Source: Sorangium cellulosum
GTDB lineage: Bacteria; Myxococcota_A; Polyangia; Polyangiales; Polyangiaceae
DNA: 64,000 bases
Reading direction: 5' to 3'
NCBI RefSeq assembly: GCF_004135735.1
Contig: NZ_CP012670.1
Span: 2,790,001-2,854,000, forward strand
Under the pieces are notes generated by a model that worked only from the letters and a program-made list of their open reading frames with translations, was not told the DNA's origin and made no database searches. Below are positions 16,706 to 24,563 of the stretch, one piece after another (the first letter of the stretch is position 1; every line of letters starts with the position of its first letter). Made by a program: the position numbers and the translations under genes.

Positions 16706-18094
16706 TCAGCGCGACGCGCCGCGCAGCGCCTCGTCGATCATCTTCTGGTGCTCCCCCGGATCGGCCCAGCGGGCGCGCCCCTCGGGCGGGAGCTGATCGA
16801 TCGGATCGAAGTACGTGTACCGCTGCCCCGGCTTGACGCTCGGCGCCTCGAACACCGAGATCCCGGTCGTGCGGTCGTAGTGCTCGTACGAGTGCGCGTC
16901 CCGCTTGCCCCCGCCGCCGGGCGCGTCGACGACGAACGTCGGCGTGTTGAACCCGGCGGTCGAGCCGCGCACGTGCTTCTCGATCATGAGCCCGGTCGCG
17001 AGCGTGGTCCGGAGGTCCTCCACGCCGCGGACGAGATCGTGGATGTAGACGTAGTACGGGTGCACGTGGACGTGCCCGAGGCGCTTCACGAGCAGCTTCA
17101 TCGTCTCGGGCGTGTCGTTCACCCCGCGCTGCAGCACGGACTGGTTCCTGACCGTGATCCCGCGCTCGAACAGCTTGTTCATCGCGTCGCGCGTGATGCC
17201 CGTGATCTCGTTCGGGTGGTTGAAATGGGTGTGGATCACGACCTCCTTGTGCAGCTTCCGGCCGAGCTCCACGGTGCGCGTGACCGCGTCGATCCACTCG
17301 TGGTCGGTGAGGATCTTCTGCGGCATCACGGCCGGCCCCTTGGTCGCGAGCCGGATGCGCTGGATGTTCGGCATCCGGAGGAGCGCCTCGCCGATGGCGC
17401 CGATCTGCTCCGGCCGCAGGTTGTACGCGTCGCCGCCGGAGACGACGATGTCCTCCAGCTCCGGGCGCGACGCGATGTACGCATACGCGCGCTGCCACCG
17501 CTCCTCGTCGACCTTGAAGTGGGTCTTCTCGACCTCCTCGGTGTCGATGCCGACCGCGTAGCTGCGCGTGCAGAAGCGGCAGTAGACGGGGCAGGTGTCG
17601 AGCGGGAGGAACAGCGCCTTGTCCGCGTAGCGGTGCGTCAGCCCGGGGACCGGCGCGTCGGCGCGCTCGTGCAGCGAGTCGAGCCCGAGCTTCGGGTGGT
17701 CCGGCAGGAAGCGCGACGCGAGCGGGATGAACTGCGTCCGGAGCGGATCGCTGTACGGGTTGTCCCAGTCGATCAGCGAGAGCATGTACGGCGAGACCCG
17801 GACGCTCATCGGCGCGTGGGCGAAGCCCTTGGTCGCGTCGCGGATGAACTCCTCCGAGACCATGCCGCGCAGCGTGTCGAGCAGCTTGTCCGGGCGGGTG
17901 ATCGACTTCTTCGCTTGCCAGCGATGATCCAGGAACTGCTCGTCGGTCACGTCGGCGTACGCCGGGATCCTCCGGAAGTCGGGCATCTCGATGAGATTCG
18001 CGTGCTGGAGCGACGCCGGATCGACCGGCGGCTTGAGGGGCACGATGTCGTGGATTCGCTTGGTGAGTTCGATGAGGCTCGAGGTGGTCGTCAT
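16706..18094 (-). CDS. kamA: Lysine 2,3-aminomutase (radical SAM, PLP)
   Basis: Start ATG 18094 follows AAGGG by about 7 bases; the product has 462 residues. The radical SAM cluster motif CPVYCRFC is at about 168-175. DAPGGGGK supplies the PLP-binding lysine, and the Asp seven residues before it plus the Asp of IHDLVRG, 37 residues upstream, match the two lysine-binding aspartates (Asp293/Asp330) of clostridial KamA in identity and spacing. This argues for true lysine to beta-lysine conversion, not the EF-P-lysine enzyme EpmB. No epmA or efp is adjacent. A homologue of a later enzyme of this pathway (kdd) is at 34527-35609. Confidence 0.88.
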   Translation of the reverse strand: MTTTSSLIELTKRIHDIVPLKPPVDPASLQHANLIEMPDFRRIPAYADVTDEQFLDHRWQAKKSITRPDKLLDTLRGMVSEEFIRDATKGFAHAPMSVRVSPYMLSLIDWDNPYSDPLRTQFIPLASRFLPDHPKLGLDSLHERADAPVPGLTHRYADKALFLPLDTCPVYCRFCTRSYAVGIDTEEVEKTHFKVDEERWQRAYAYIASRPELEDIVVSGGDAYNLRPEQIGAIGEALLRMPNIQRIRLATKGPAVMPQKILTDHEWIDAVTRTVELGRKLHKEVVIHTHFNHPNEITGITRDAMNKLFERGITVRNQSVLQRGVNDTPETMKLLVKRLGHVHVHPYYVYIHDLVRGVEDLRTTLATGLMIEKHVRGSTAGFNTPTFVVDAPGGGGKRDAHSYEHYDRTTGISVFEAPSVKPGQRYTYFDPIDQLPPEGRARWADPGEHQKMIDEALRGASR

Positions 18095-18315
18095 GAGTGG
18101 ACCCTTGCCCGCGCAGAGGAGAGAGAGCGTCAGGTGATGGTCGCCTGCTTGCGCCTGCACCTCTCAGGGCCCGCCCGGGAGAGGCAGCGGCAGACGTCTC
18201 CCGGATCGTAGCACCGCGGCACCCCGTCGGGGGCGGTGTGCGCCTGGCCGCGCCGCGGGACGACGCCGTCGCGCTCGCCGTGGCGAGCGGAGGGGCTCCT
18301 CCGGAGCGCGCGCCC

Positions 18316-19002
18316 TCAGGGCTCGATGGATGCCACGGCCACGTCTCGGGTGGTGCGGTAGCGCGCGTAATAGGTCCGAACGCGCGTGACGTACGCCTGC
18401 GTCTCCTCGTAGGGCGGAATCCCGCCATACCGCATGACCGCCCCTTCGCCGGCGTTGTACCCGGCGATGGTGAGATCGAGATCTCCGTTGAAGAGGTTGG
18501 CCAGGACGCGCAGATACCGCGTTCCACCGAAGATGTTCTCGCGCGCGTCGAACGGATCGCGCACCTGCATGCGGAGGGCGGTCTCGGGCATGAGCTGCAT
18601 CAGCCCCTGCGCGCCCACGGGCGAGACGGCCCGCGGATCGTAGTCGCTCTCGCACTTGATGACGGCCCGGACGAGCTCCTCGGGGATCTGGTACAGCGTC
18701 GCGGCCTGCCGGATCCACGCGTCGTAGCGGCTGAAGCGATCGAGGGATTTGTCGCTCGGGGCGACCGGGACCACGCCCTTGCGCCTGGGAGAGCGGCCCC
18801 CATCGCCCTTGATGTACACCTTGAAGCGCGGGTCGCCGTTCGGGCGGTTCGTGAAGTGGATCTCCCCGTTCTCGTCGGTGTAGGTGAAGATGTCGGCGAG
18901 GGCGCTGCCCGGGTGCAGCGCGAGGGCGGCGAGCCCGAGGGCCGCGCCGAGGGCCCGGAGGACGGCGCGGGGGGAGGAGCCGGAGGTCGCTTGGACGGGC
19001 AT
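18316..19002 (-). CDS. Lytic transglycosylase with DUF4124 N-terminal domain
   Basis: The roughly 228-residue product has a signal peptide ending GSALA, a DUF4124 segment (DIFTYTDENGEIHFTNRP), then an SLT-type lysozyme-like domain (about 110-225). The catalytic Glu lies in KCESDYDP, followed by GAQGLMQLMPETA and IAGYNAGEGAV. It would cleave peptidoglycan glycan strands in the periplasm. ATG 19002 is preceded by GAGACGAGAG; ATG 19017 is an alternative adding five residues. It is on the same strand as kamA, 221 bases upstream of it. Confidence 0.9.
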   Translation of the reverse strand: MPVQATSGSSPRAVLRALGAALGLAALALHPGSALADIFTYTDENGEIHFTNRPNGDPRFKVYIKGDGGRSPRRKGVVPVAPSDKSLDRFSRYDAWIRQAATLYQIPEELVRAVIKCESDYDPRAVSPVGAQGLMQLMPETALRMQVRDPFDARENIFGGTRYLRVLANLFNGDLDLTIAGYNAGEGAVMRYGGIPPYEETQAYVTRVRTYYARYRTTRDVAVASIEP

Positions 19003-19144
19003 CTCTCGTCTCAGCATAGGTTGGGAACGCCCGCTCGAGCAATCGCGCCGCGGCGGCGGGAAGAACGCCGCGCGCCGGGGCTTCATTCCACCGGTGTCGC
19101 GGCGCGGCGTCGCGTGGACGCCCCGCACGTCGCGGCCCCCGCCT

Positions 19145-19270
19145 CCGGAGGAGGTGGTGGGACACGTCGGGGGCTCACCTCCTGGGCTTGGGTTCCGGCG
19201 AGCCCTTTTTTGCGACTCGCCTGCACTTCACCCTCCGGTGCACACCCGACGTGTCTCACCACCCCTCCGG
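19145..19270. repeat. Imperfect 27-bp inverted repeat flanking a 73-base interior
   Basis: Left arm 19145-19171 and right arm 19245-19270 match as inverted repeats with one mismatch and one indel. The interior holds a smaller pair (GGCGAG/CTCGCC) and a GGGCT...AGCCC hairpin followed by TTTTTT at about 19186-19211. It sits in the divergent gap between the lytic transglycosylase (minus) and the TM protein gene (plus), which otherwise shows no recognisable promoter. Confidence 0.8.
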
Positions 19271-19320
19271 AAGCCCCACCCTGGTGAGCACGTTCCGGGC
19301 GCTGTGGTAAGGCGGGCGCC

Positions 19321-19806
19321 ATGGAGCTCGGCTGGCGATTCGTGCTCGCGGGGGTAGCGGCCCTCTTCCTCCTGTTTCTCCTGGTCAAGATGCGCCCTGC
19401 CCGGCGGCGCCGGGACGCGCTGAGCGAGGAGGTGCAGGCCGCGCGGGAGCGCGCGCGGCGCGCGGCCACCCCGCGGGAGCGGGCCGAGGCCCTGTGCGAC
19501 GCGGGCGGGGCGGCGCTGCGCGGCGGGCGCCGCGTCACGGCGGCGGTGGGCTTCTTCGTGCGCGCGATGCGCGCCGACCCGACCTCGGCCCGGGTCATCG
19601 AGCTCGCGAGCGGCGCGCTGGCGAGGCGCAGGCCCCGGCTCCTGGAGAAGATCCTCTGGCGCAGGCTCGCCGTGCTCCCCTGGGACGGCGATCACCGCGA
19701 CGCGGCGCGCGCGGCCGCCCTCGGGTTGCGGGAGCTCTACCGGCGCGAGATCCGGGACCGGAGCCGCGCCGAGATCATGCGCAAGCTGGCCCGGACGCTC
19801 GGCTGA
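19321..19806 (+). CDS. Small single-TM protein with helical (TPR-like) cytoplasmic region
   Basis: The 161-residue product has one N-terminal transmembrane helix (about 7-23), a very basic stretch (MRPARRRRD), then an Ala/Arg-rich helical region (about 35-160) whose spacing suggests degenerate TPR helices. No family was recognised. It converges with the CPBP protease gene, whose stop is 8 bases away. Confidence 0.7.
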   Translation: MELGWRFVLAGVAALFLLFLLVKMRPARRRRDALSEEVQAARERARRAATPRERAEALCDAGGAALRGGRRVTAAVGFFVRAMRADPTSARVIELASGALARRRPRLLEKILWRRLAVLPWDGDHRDAARAAALGLRELYRREIRDRSRAEIMRKLARTLG

Positions 19807-19814
19807 GGCGGGGG

Positions 19815-20819
19815 CTACGTCCCCCAGAACGATCGCGGCAGCGCGCCCCGATGCGACAGCGCGAGGAGGTCCATGAGCAGCGCGATCGTGACGTGGACCA
19901 GGAAGCCCGAGTAGATGCTCTTCGTGCGCATCGCGAGCGAGCCGAGCGCGATGCCGGCGACCACGGCGCCGGCCGCCTCCAGGTACGGCTTGCCGAAGTG
20001 GATCATGCAGTAAGGGACGACCATCGCGAAGATCGCGCCTGACCCCAGGGTGTGCCGCAGGCCGGCGAGCCAGAAGCCCCGGAAGAAGATCTCCAGCGCG
20101 AAGAACTGGGCGAAGTACATCACCTCCCAGGCGATGAGGTCGAACCAGGAGCGCGAGGACTGCTTGTAGAAGGGGTAATACGTCCCGAAGTCGGGCGAGC
20201 TCGCGACGATGAACACCGCCGGGACGACGACCGTGAGGCAAAGCAGGTAGATCCACGCGTGCTTGGCGAGCCCCCGGACGCGCAGCCCCATGTCGAGCAG
20301 GCTGTCCTTCGGGAAGAAGAGCTTCCACGCGGCCATCGGGATGGCCACGTAGCCGAAGACACGGGTGAACGACCACCAGACATAGCTGTAGAGCTCGTCG
20401 TAGCGGCGGAGCGAGATGGGCAGCAGGGGTCCGGTCGGCGAGAGCGTCTGCGCGAGCTCGACCTCGCGCAGCCAGGGCCGGATGTGCTCGTCGTAGACGG
20501 CCCGACCGCCGTAGTACTGCTGCAGCATGAGCACGAGCGCGGTGATCGTGAAGAGGACGGCCGGGCGGCGGTCGTAGCCGCCGGCGGCGAGGGTGCGCCG
20601 CTGATGCTCGTGGGCCTCGACGTCGAGCTCCCGCCAGGTGCGCCGGAAGAAGAGCCAGAGGACGGGCGCGAGCGCGAGGTACGCGGCGACCGGAAACAGG
20701 GCCTTGAAGAGCGTGCTCATCGCGGCGGACGACGAGGCGTCGGCGAAGCGGGCACCCACATCCGGGAGCAGCCGCACCCGGTCCACGTGCGCCACGACCC
20801 AGCTCCCGAGGTTGAGCAT
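19815..20819 (-). CDS. CPBP-family intramembrane (CAAX-type) protease
   Basis: ATG 20819 lies 8 bases after GAGGG and gives 334 residues; ATG 20837 is an alternative. Several transmembrane helices flank the family motifs: EIFFRGFW (ExxxR, lacking the first Glu of the usual EExxxR) and YCMIHFGKP, with the conserved His, followed by helices containing GIALGSLAMRT. These residues form the intramembrane glutamic protease site of the CPBP/ABI family. Bacterial members process prenylated or membrane proteins, or act in self-immunity; the substrate here is unknown. Confidence 0.82.
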   Translation of the reverse strand: MLNLGSWVVAHVDRVRLLPDVGARFADASSSAAMSTLFKALFPVAAYLALAPVLWLFFRRTWRELDVEAHEHQRRTLAAGGYDRRPAVLFTITALVLMLQQYYGGRAVYDEHIRPWLREVELAQTLSPTGPLLPISLRRYDELYSYVWWSFTRVFGYVAIPMAAWKLFFPKDSLLDMGLRVRGLAKHAWIYLLCLTVVVPAVFIVASSPDFGTYYPFYKQSSRSWFDLIAWEVMYFAQFFALEIFFRGFWLAGLRHTLGSGAIFAMVVPYCMIHFGKPYLEAAGAVVAGIALGSLAMRTKSIYSGFLVHVTIALLMDLLALSHRGALPRSFWGT

Positions 20820-20895
20820 CGGCGCGCCCTCTACCATGATCCGCGGCCCAGCACAGCGGCAGCGCGCGGGCGCCCGCGCGCTCCCTCGCCGGGCC

Positions 20896-21065
20896 GACGC
20901 GCTCCAGCCGGCGCGCCCCCGACCGCGCTGCGGCCGGCGCGTCCCGACGCGTCACAGCCGGCGCGCCCCGACGCGTCACAGCCGGCGCGCCCCGACGCGT
21001 CACAGCCGGCGCGCCCCGACGCGTCACAGCCGGCGCGCCCCGACGCGCTGCGGCCGGCGCGGATC
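20896..21065. repeat. 24-bp tandem array, four perfect and three degenerate copies
   Basis: Perfect copies start at 20946, 20970, 20994 and 21018; degenerate copies start at 20896, about 20920 and 21042. The unit runs GACGCG, a variable hexamer, then CCGGCGCGCCCC, so each perfect copy contains the palindromes ACGCGT and GGCGCGCC. It occupies half of the 370-base divergent gap between the CPBP gene and the gene at 21190. There are no spacers, so it is not a CRISPR. Confidence 0.95.
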
Positions 21066-21189
21066 GCCCGGCGTGTGCCCTTGCGGTGCCCCGGGCCGCT
21101 CTGCTAAATGGCCGTCCCTCATTTTCATGCCGCGCGAGTCATCTCGCGCATTTCCGGCGCAGGCCGCGCCTGCCCGTGGGAGTTCAGCA

Positions 21190-21567
21190 ATGGCTAGCAA
21201 GAATCCGCTCGCGATCGTGAAGGAGCGCTTCGGCGACAAGGCGAAGCTCGTCGAGGCCGTGAAGGGGTTTGCCACCGAGGATCTCTGGCTCGGTCGCGTC
21301 AGCTCGGATCGGGGCGGATCGAAGGGGCTCGAGCACGTCTCGAACGCCAAGCTCCTCCGCCTCCACGCGACCTTCAGCGAGGTGAAGGAGAAGTTCGGGA
21401 CCCGGGCGAAGCTCATCGACGAGACGCTGGTCGTCCTGAACCGGACGAAGGACCAGGGCTTCAAGAAGCGCCTCGAGGCGTATCCGGTCCCGCGCCTCTA
21501 CGATCTCTACAAGTCGGCCTCGAAGCGGGCGAAGGCAGCGTCCGCGACCCCGAAGGCCCAGGCCTAG
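21190..21567 (+). CDS. Small basic conserved-type protein, function unknown
   Basis: ATG 21190 is seven bases after GGGAG. The 125-residue soluble product is Lys-rich and helical, with two similar units: LAIVKERFGDKAKLVEAVKG (about 7-26) and SEVKEKFGTRAKLIDETLVV (about 62-81). It ends in an Ala/Lys tail. The internal duplication suggests a two-repeat helical fold. No family was recognised. A good terminator follows at 21595, so it is probably transcribed alone, downstream of the 24-bp array. Confidence 0.8.
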   Translation: MASKNPLAIVKERFGDKAKLVEAVKGFATEDLWLGRVSSDRGGSKGLEHVSNAKLLRLHATFSEVKEKFGTRAKLIDETLVVLNRTKDQGFKKRLEAYPVPRLYDLYKSASKRAKAASATPKAQA

Positions 21568-21594
21568 ACCCCGCACCTGAGCGCGCTTGTCGAT

Positions 21595-21633
21595 GCCGGA
21601 CCTGACCGGGCCGCCTGCCCTTGAAGGTCCGGC
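21595..21633 (+). terminator. Rho-independent terminator
   Basis: GCCGGACCT (21595-21603) pairs perfectly with AGGTCCGGC (21625-21633), and TTTCCT follows. It lies 27 bases past the stop of the 125-residue protein gene and upstream of speA. Confidence 0.75.
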
Positions 21634-21779
21634 TTTCCTATCGTAATTGAGCCGCGTCGCCAGCGCGCGGCGCCCAGCCGTCCTGCGTCGGACCGACGAT
21701 CTGACGTTCCCCCCTGATGAGCCCGTGATGCCCTTTGTGGGCCCTCCCAGAACGTGGGGTCGCCCCGGCGAACCCCGCC

Positions 21780-21785
21780 AAGGAG
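21780..21785 (+). promoter_or_regulatory. Ribosome binding site fixing the GTG start of speA
   Basis: AAGGAG at 21780-21785 is seven bases before GTG 21793, which makes this GTG a better start than the in-frame codon at 21754. Confidence 0.75.
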
Positions 21786-21792
21786 AACGACT

Positions 21793-23727
21793 GTGAGCAG
21801 CGCGCACGAGACCGAGACCGACGTCTGGACCACGGAAGACGCGAAGTCGTTGTACATGATCGACCGCTGGGGCCGCGGCTACTTCGATGTCGGCCCGGAC
21901 GGCAACCTCACGGTGGCGCCGCTCCAGGAGCGCGGCCGCAAGATCGCGATCCGCGACGTCGTCGACGCGGCGCTCGAGCAGGGGCTCCGCACGCCGCTCC
22001 TCATCCGCTTCCAGGACCTGCTCCATCACCGGGTGCGGTCGCTCAACGAGGCCTTCAACAAGGCGATCGCCGAGAGCAAGTTCCGCGGCACGTACCGCGG
22101 CGTGTTCCCGATCAAGGTGAACCAGCTCCGGGAGGTCGTGGAGGAGATCCTCGACGCGGGCAGGACCTACCACTACGGCGTCGAGGTCGGCTCCAAGCCG
22201 GAGGTCTTCGCCGGCCTGTCGGTCCACAGCGACCCCGAGTCGCTGATCGTGTGCAACGGCTACAAGGACGAGAACTTCATCCGGACGGCGCTCATCGGCC
22301 GCAAGCTCGGCAAGAAGGTGATCCTCATCGCGGAGAAGCTCTCCGAGGTGCGGATGATCACCCGCGTCGCCAAGGAGATGAACGTCGAGCCGATGATCGG
22401 GCTCAGGGTCCGGCTCGTGACCGAGGGGGCGGGCAAGTGGAAGACCTCGGGCGGCGAGAACGCGAAGTTCGGGCTCTCCACCGCCGAGATCCTGGCGGCG
22501 ATCCGGATCATGGAGGAGGCCGGGATGAGCGCCGCGTTCAAGCTCATCCACTTCCACATCGGCTCGCAGGTGCCGGACATCCTGATCATCAAGCGCGCGG
22601 TGCGCGAGGCGACGCGCTACTACGCGAAGCTCCGCAAGATGGGGCAGCGCGTCGAGTACATCGACGTCGGCGGCGGGCTCGCCATCGACTACGACGGCTC
22701 GCGCTCGACCTTCCACTCCTCGATGAACTACTCGGTCGAGGAGTACGCGCGCGACATCGTGCACAACATCGCCGACATCTGCGACGAGGAGCGGGTGCCC
22801 CACCCGAACATCGTCTCGGAGTCCGGCCGCGCGATCGTCGCGCACCACTCGGTGCTGGTCGTCCAGGCCTTCGGCTCGATCGAGAAGACGCCGATGTCGT
22901 CGCCGATCGACATCCAGACCGAGGAGCACAAGCTCATCCAGAACCTCCTCTACATCAAGGACAACATCTCGGGGCCGAACCTCGGCGAGTCGTGGCACGA
23001 CCTGCTCCAGATCAAGGAGGAGGCGCAGAAGATGTTCGAGCTCGGCCTGCTCAACCTCGACGTGAAGGCCCGGGTCGAGATCCTGTTCTGGGAGATCGCC
23101 GAGAGCATGCAGAAAATCGCGTCGGAGCTCGAGCCGGAGGAGGTGCCGGACGATCTCGGCGAGCTCCGCAAGCAGCTCGCCGATCAGTACATCTGCAACT
23201 TCTCGGTGTTCCAGTCGCTGCTCGATCACTGGGCGCTCGGCGCGCTCTTCCCGATCGTGCCGATCCACCGGCTGAACGAGCGCCCCGCGGCCGACAGCAC
23301 GCTCGTCGACATCACGTGCGACTCCGACGGCAAGGTCAGCAAATTCATCGATCTCAACGACGTGAAGGACACGCTGCCGCTGCACCCGATCCGGGGCGAC
23401 GAGCCGTACTACGTCGGCATCTTCCTGACCGGCGCGTACCAGGACATCATGGGCGACATCCACAACCTCTTCGGCCGGGTCAACGAGGTGCACGTCTTCC
23501 TCGATGACGACGAGGAGAGCGGGTACTACATCGAGGAGACGATCGCCGGGAACAAGATCCACGAGGTGCTGGCGCTGACCCAGTACGACAACCGCGATCT
23601 CGTGGGGAAGGTGAAGGCCCAGGTCGACGGCGCGATCAAGCAGGACCTCCTCAAGCCGACGGAGGGCATGCGGCTCCTCGCCGACTACGAGCGCGGGCTC
23701 AAGGATCAGACCTACCTGAGCCTCTGA
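21793..23727 (+). CDS. speA: Biosynthetic arginine decarboxylase
   Basis: The start is GTG 21793. The 644-residue length fits biosynthetic SpeA. The PLP-barrel motif GVFPIKVNQ carries the Schiff-base lysine; FHIGSQV, the DVGGGLAIDYDG loop and SESGRAIVAHH are conserved, with the C-terminal region ending in a helical bundle. It converts arginine to agmatine, the first step toward putrescine. ccmB begins 8 bases after its stop on the same strand, so co-transcription is likely although the functions are unrelated. Confidence 0.95.
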   Translation: MSSAHETETDVWTTEDAKSLYMIDRWGRGYFDVGPDGNLTVAPLQERGRKIAIRDVVDAALEQGLRTPLLIRFQDLLHHRVRSLNEAFNKAIAESKFRGTYRGVFPIKVNQLREVVEEILDAGRTYHYGVEVGSKPEVFAGLSVHSDPESLIVCNGYKDENFIRTALIGRKLGKKVILIAEKLSEVRMITRVAKEMNVEPMIGLRVRLVTEGAGKWKTSGGENAKFGLSTAEILAAIRIMEEAGMSAAFKLIHFHIGSQVPDILIIKRAVREATRYYAKLRKMGQRVEYIDVGGGLAIDYDGSRSTFHSSMNYSVEEYARDIVHNIADICDEERVPHPNIVSESGRAIVAHHSVLVVQAFGSIEKTPMSSPIDIQTEEHKLIQNLLYIKDNISGPNLGESWHDLLQIKEEAQKMFELGLLNLDVKARVEILFWEIAESMQKIASELEPEEVPDDLGELRKQLADQYICNFSVFQSLLDHWALGALFPIVPIHRLNERPAADSTLVDITCDSDGKVSKFIDLNDVKDTLPLHPIRGDEPYYVGIFLTGAYQDIMGDIHNLFGRVNEVHVFLDDDEESGYYIEETIAGNKIHEVLALTQYDNRDLVGKVKAQVDGAIKQDLLKPTEGMRLLADYERGLKDQTYLSL

Positions 23728-23735
23728 GCCGCGAC

Positions 23736-24476
23736 GTGCTCTCCGAGCAGCCGATCACGGCGACCGCGCGCCGGCCGTCCCTCCGCCGGCGCGGCCCCCC
23801 CGGCTGGGCGCGCCAGGCGGCGCTCGTCGCCCGGAAGGACCTCGCGATCGAGCTCGCCACGGGCGAGATCGTCACGACGAGCGGCTTCTTCGCGGTGCTC
23901 GTCGCCGTGATCGCGTCGCTCGCGTTCTACGCGGGGCAGGACGCGGCCGAGCGGGTGGCGCCCGGCGTCATCTGGGTGAGCGTGGCGTTCGCGTCGGTGC
24001 TCGCGCTGAGCCGCACGTGGCAGCGGGAGCGCGAGGACGGCGCGCTCGCGGGCCTGCTCGTCCTGCCGATCTCGCGGAGCGCCCTCTTCGCCGGCAAGGC
24101 GCTCGGGCTGTGCCTGTTCGTCGCCGCGGTCGAGCTCATCATCATCCCCGTGGCGGCGCTGCTCTTCTCGGTGGATCTCGCGGAGACCGGCGCGGGGCTC
24201 GCGCTCCTCTGCCTCGCGGCGACGCCGGGCATCGCCGCGAGCGGCACCCTCTTCGGGGCCATGACCGTGCGCACGCGCGCCCGCGACCTCGTGCTCGCGA
24301 GCGTGCTCTTCCCGCTGCTCGCGCCCACCCTGCTCGCCGCGGTCGCCGGCACGCGCGAGCTCTTCGGCGGCGCGGCGGTCGGCGAGCTCACCGACTACAT
24401 GGCGCTCATGGCCGTGTTCGACGTCGTGTTCATCGCGGGCGGGATCGGGCTCTTCGATCTCATGATCGAGGGCTGA
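23736..24476 (+). CDS. ccmB: Heme exporter CcmB, ABC-type permease subunit
   Basis: GTG 23736 gives 246 residues. After a basic N-terminus come six hydrophobic segments, with WQREREDGALAGLLVLPISRSALFAGKALG in the loop typical of CcmB. CcmB works with the ATPase CcmA and with CcmC in cytochrome c maturation. Neither is adjacent, which is unusual because ccm genes normally cluster. The CxxCH lipoprotein at 14224 would depend on such a pathway. Confidence 0.88.
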   Translation: MLSEQPITATARRPSLRRRGPPGWARQAALVARKDLAIELATGEIVTTSGFFAVLVAVIASLAFYAGQDAAERVAPGVIWVSVAFASVLALSRTWQREREDGALAGLLVLPISRSALFAGKALGLCLFVAAVELIIIPVAALLFSVDLAETGAGLALLCLAATPGIAASGTLFGAMTVRTRARDLVLASVLFPLLAPTLLAAVAGTRELFGGAAVGELTDYMALMAVFDVVFIAGGIGLFDLMIEG

Positions 24477-24500
24477 TCTCCCGCGGCGCGGCCGCGCGCG

Positions 24501-24563
24501 CCCACGGGGCCGCGCCGCGCGCTCACGGGGCCGCGCCGCGCGCTCACGGGGCCGCGCCGCGCG
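24501..24563. repeat. Three 21-bp tandem copies spanning a stop codon
   Basis: Copies lie at 24543-24563, 24522-24542 and 24501-24521. The first contains the minus-strand stop of the oxidoreductase gene (24544-24546) and its last codons (RGAAP). Copies one and two are identical; the third has one change that turns TGA into TGG. The unit is a multiple of three, so the reading phase is kept. Confidence 0.9.

Noticed and set aside
16706..18094. EF-P-lysine 2,3-aminomutase (EpmB)
   Set aside because: It is longer than EpmB, has both lysine-binding Asp residues of KamA, and no epmA or efp is nearby.
20880..21027. Repetitive TRRGAPAV protein on the minus strand
   Set aside because: This is only the translation of the 24-bp array; no ribosome binding site and the frame continues from the CPBP start region.
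20896..21065. CRISPR array
   Set aside because: The 24-bp units are contiguous with no spacers, and no cas genes are near.
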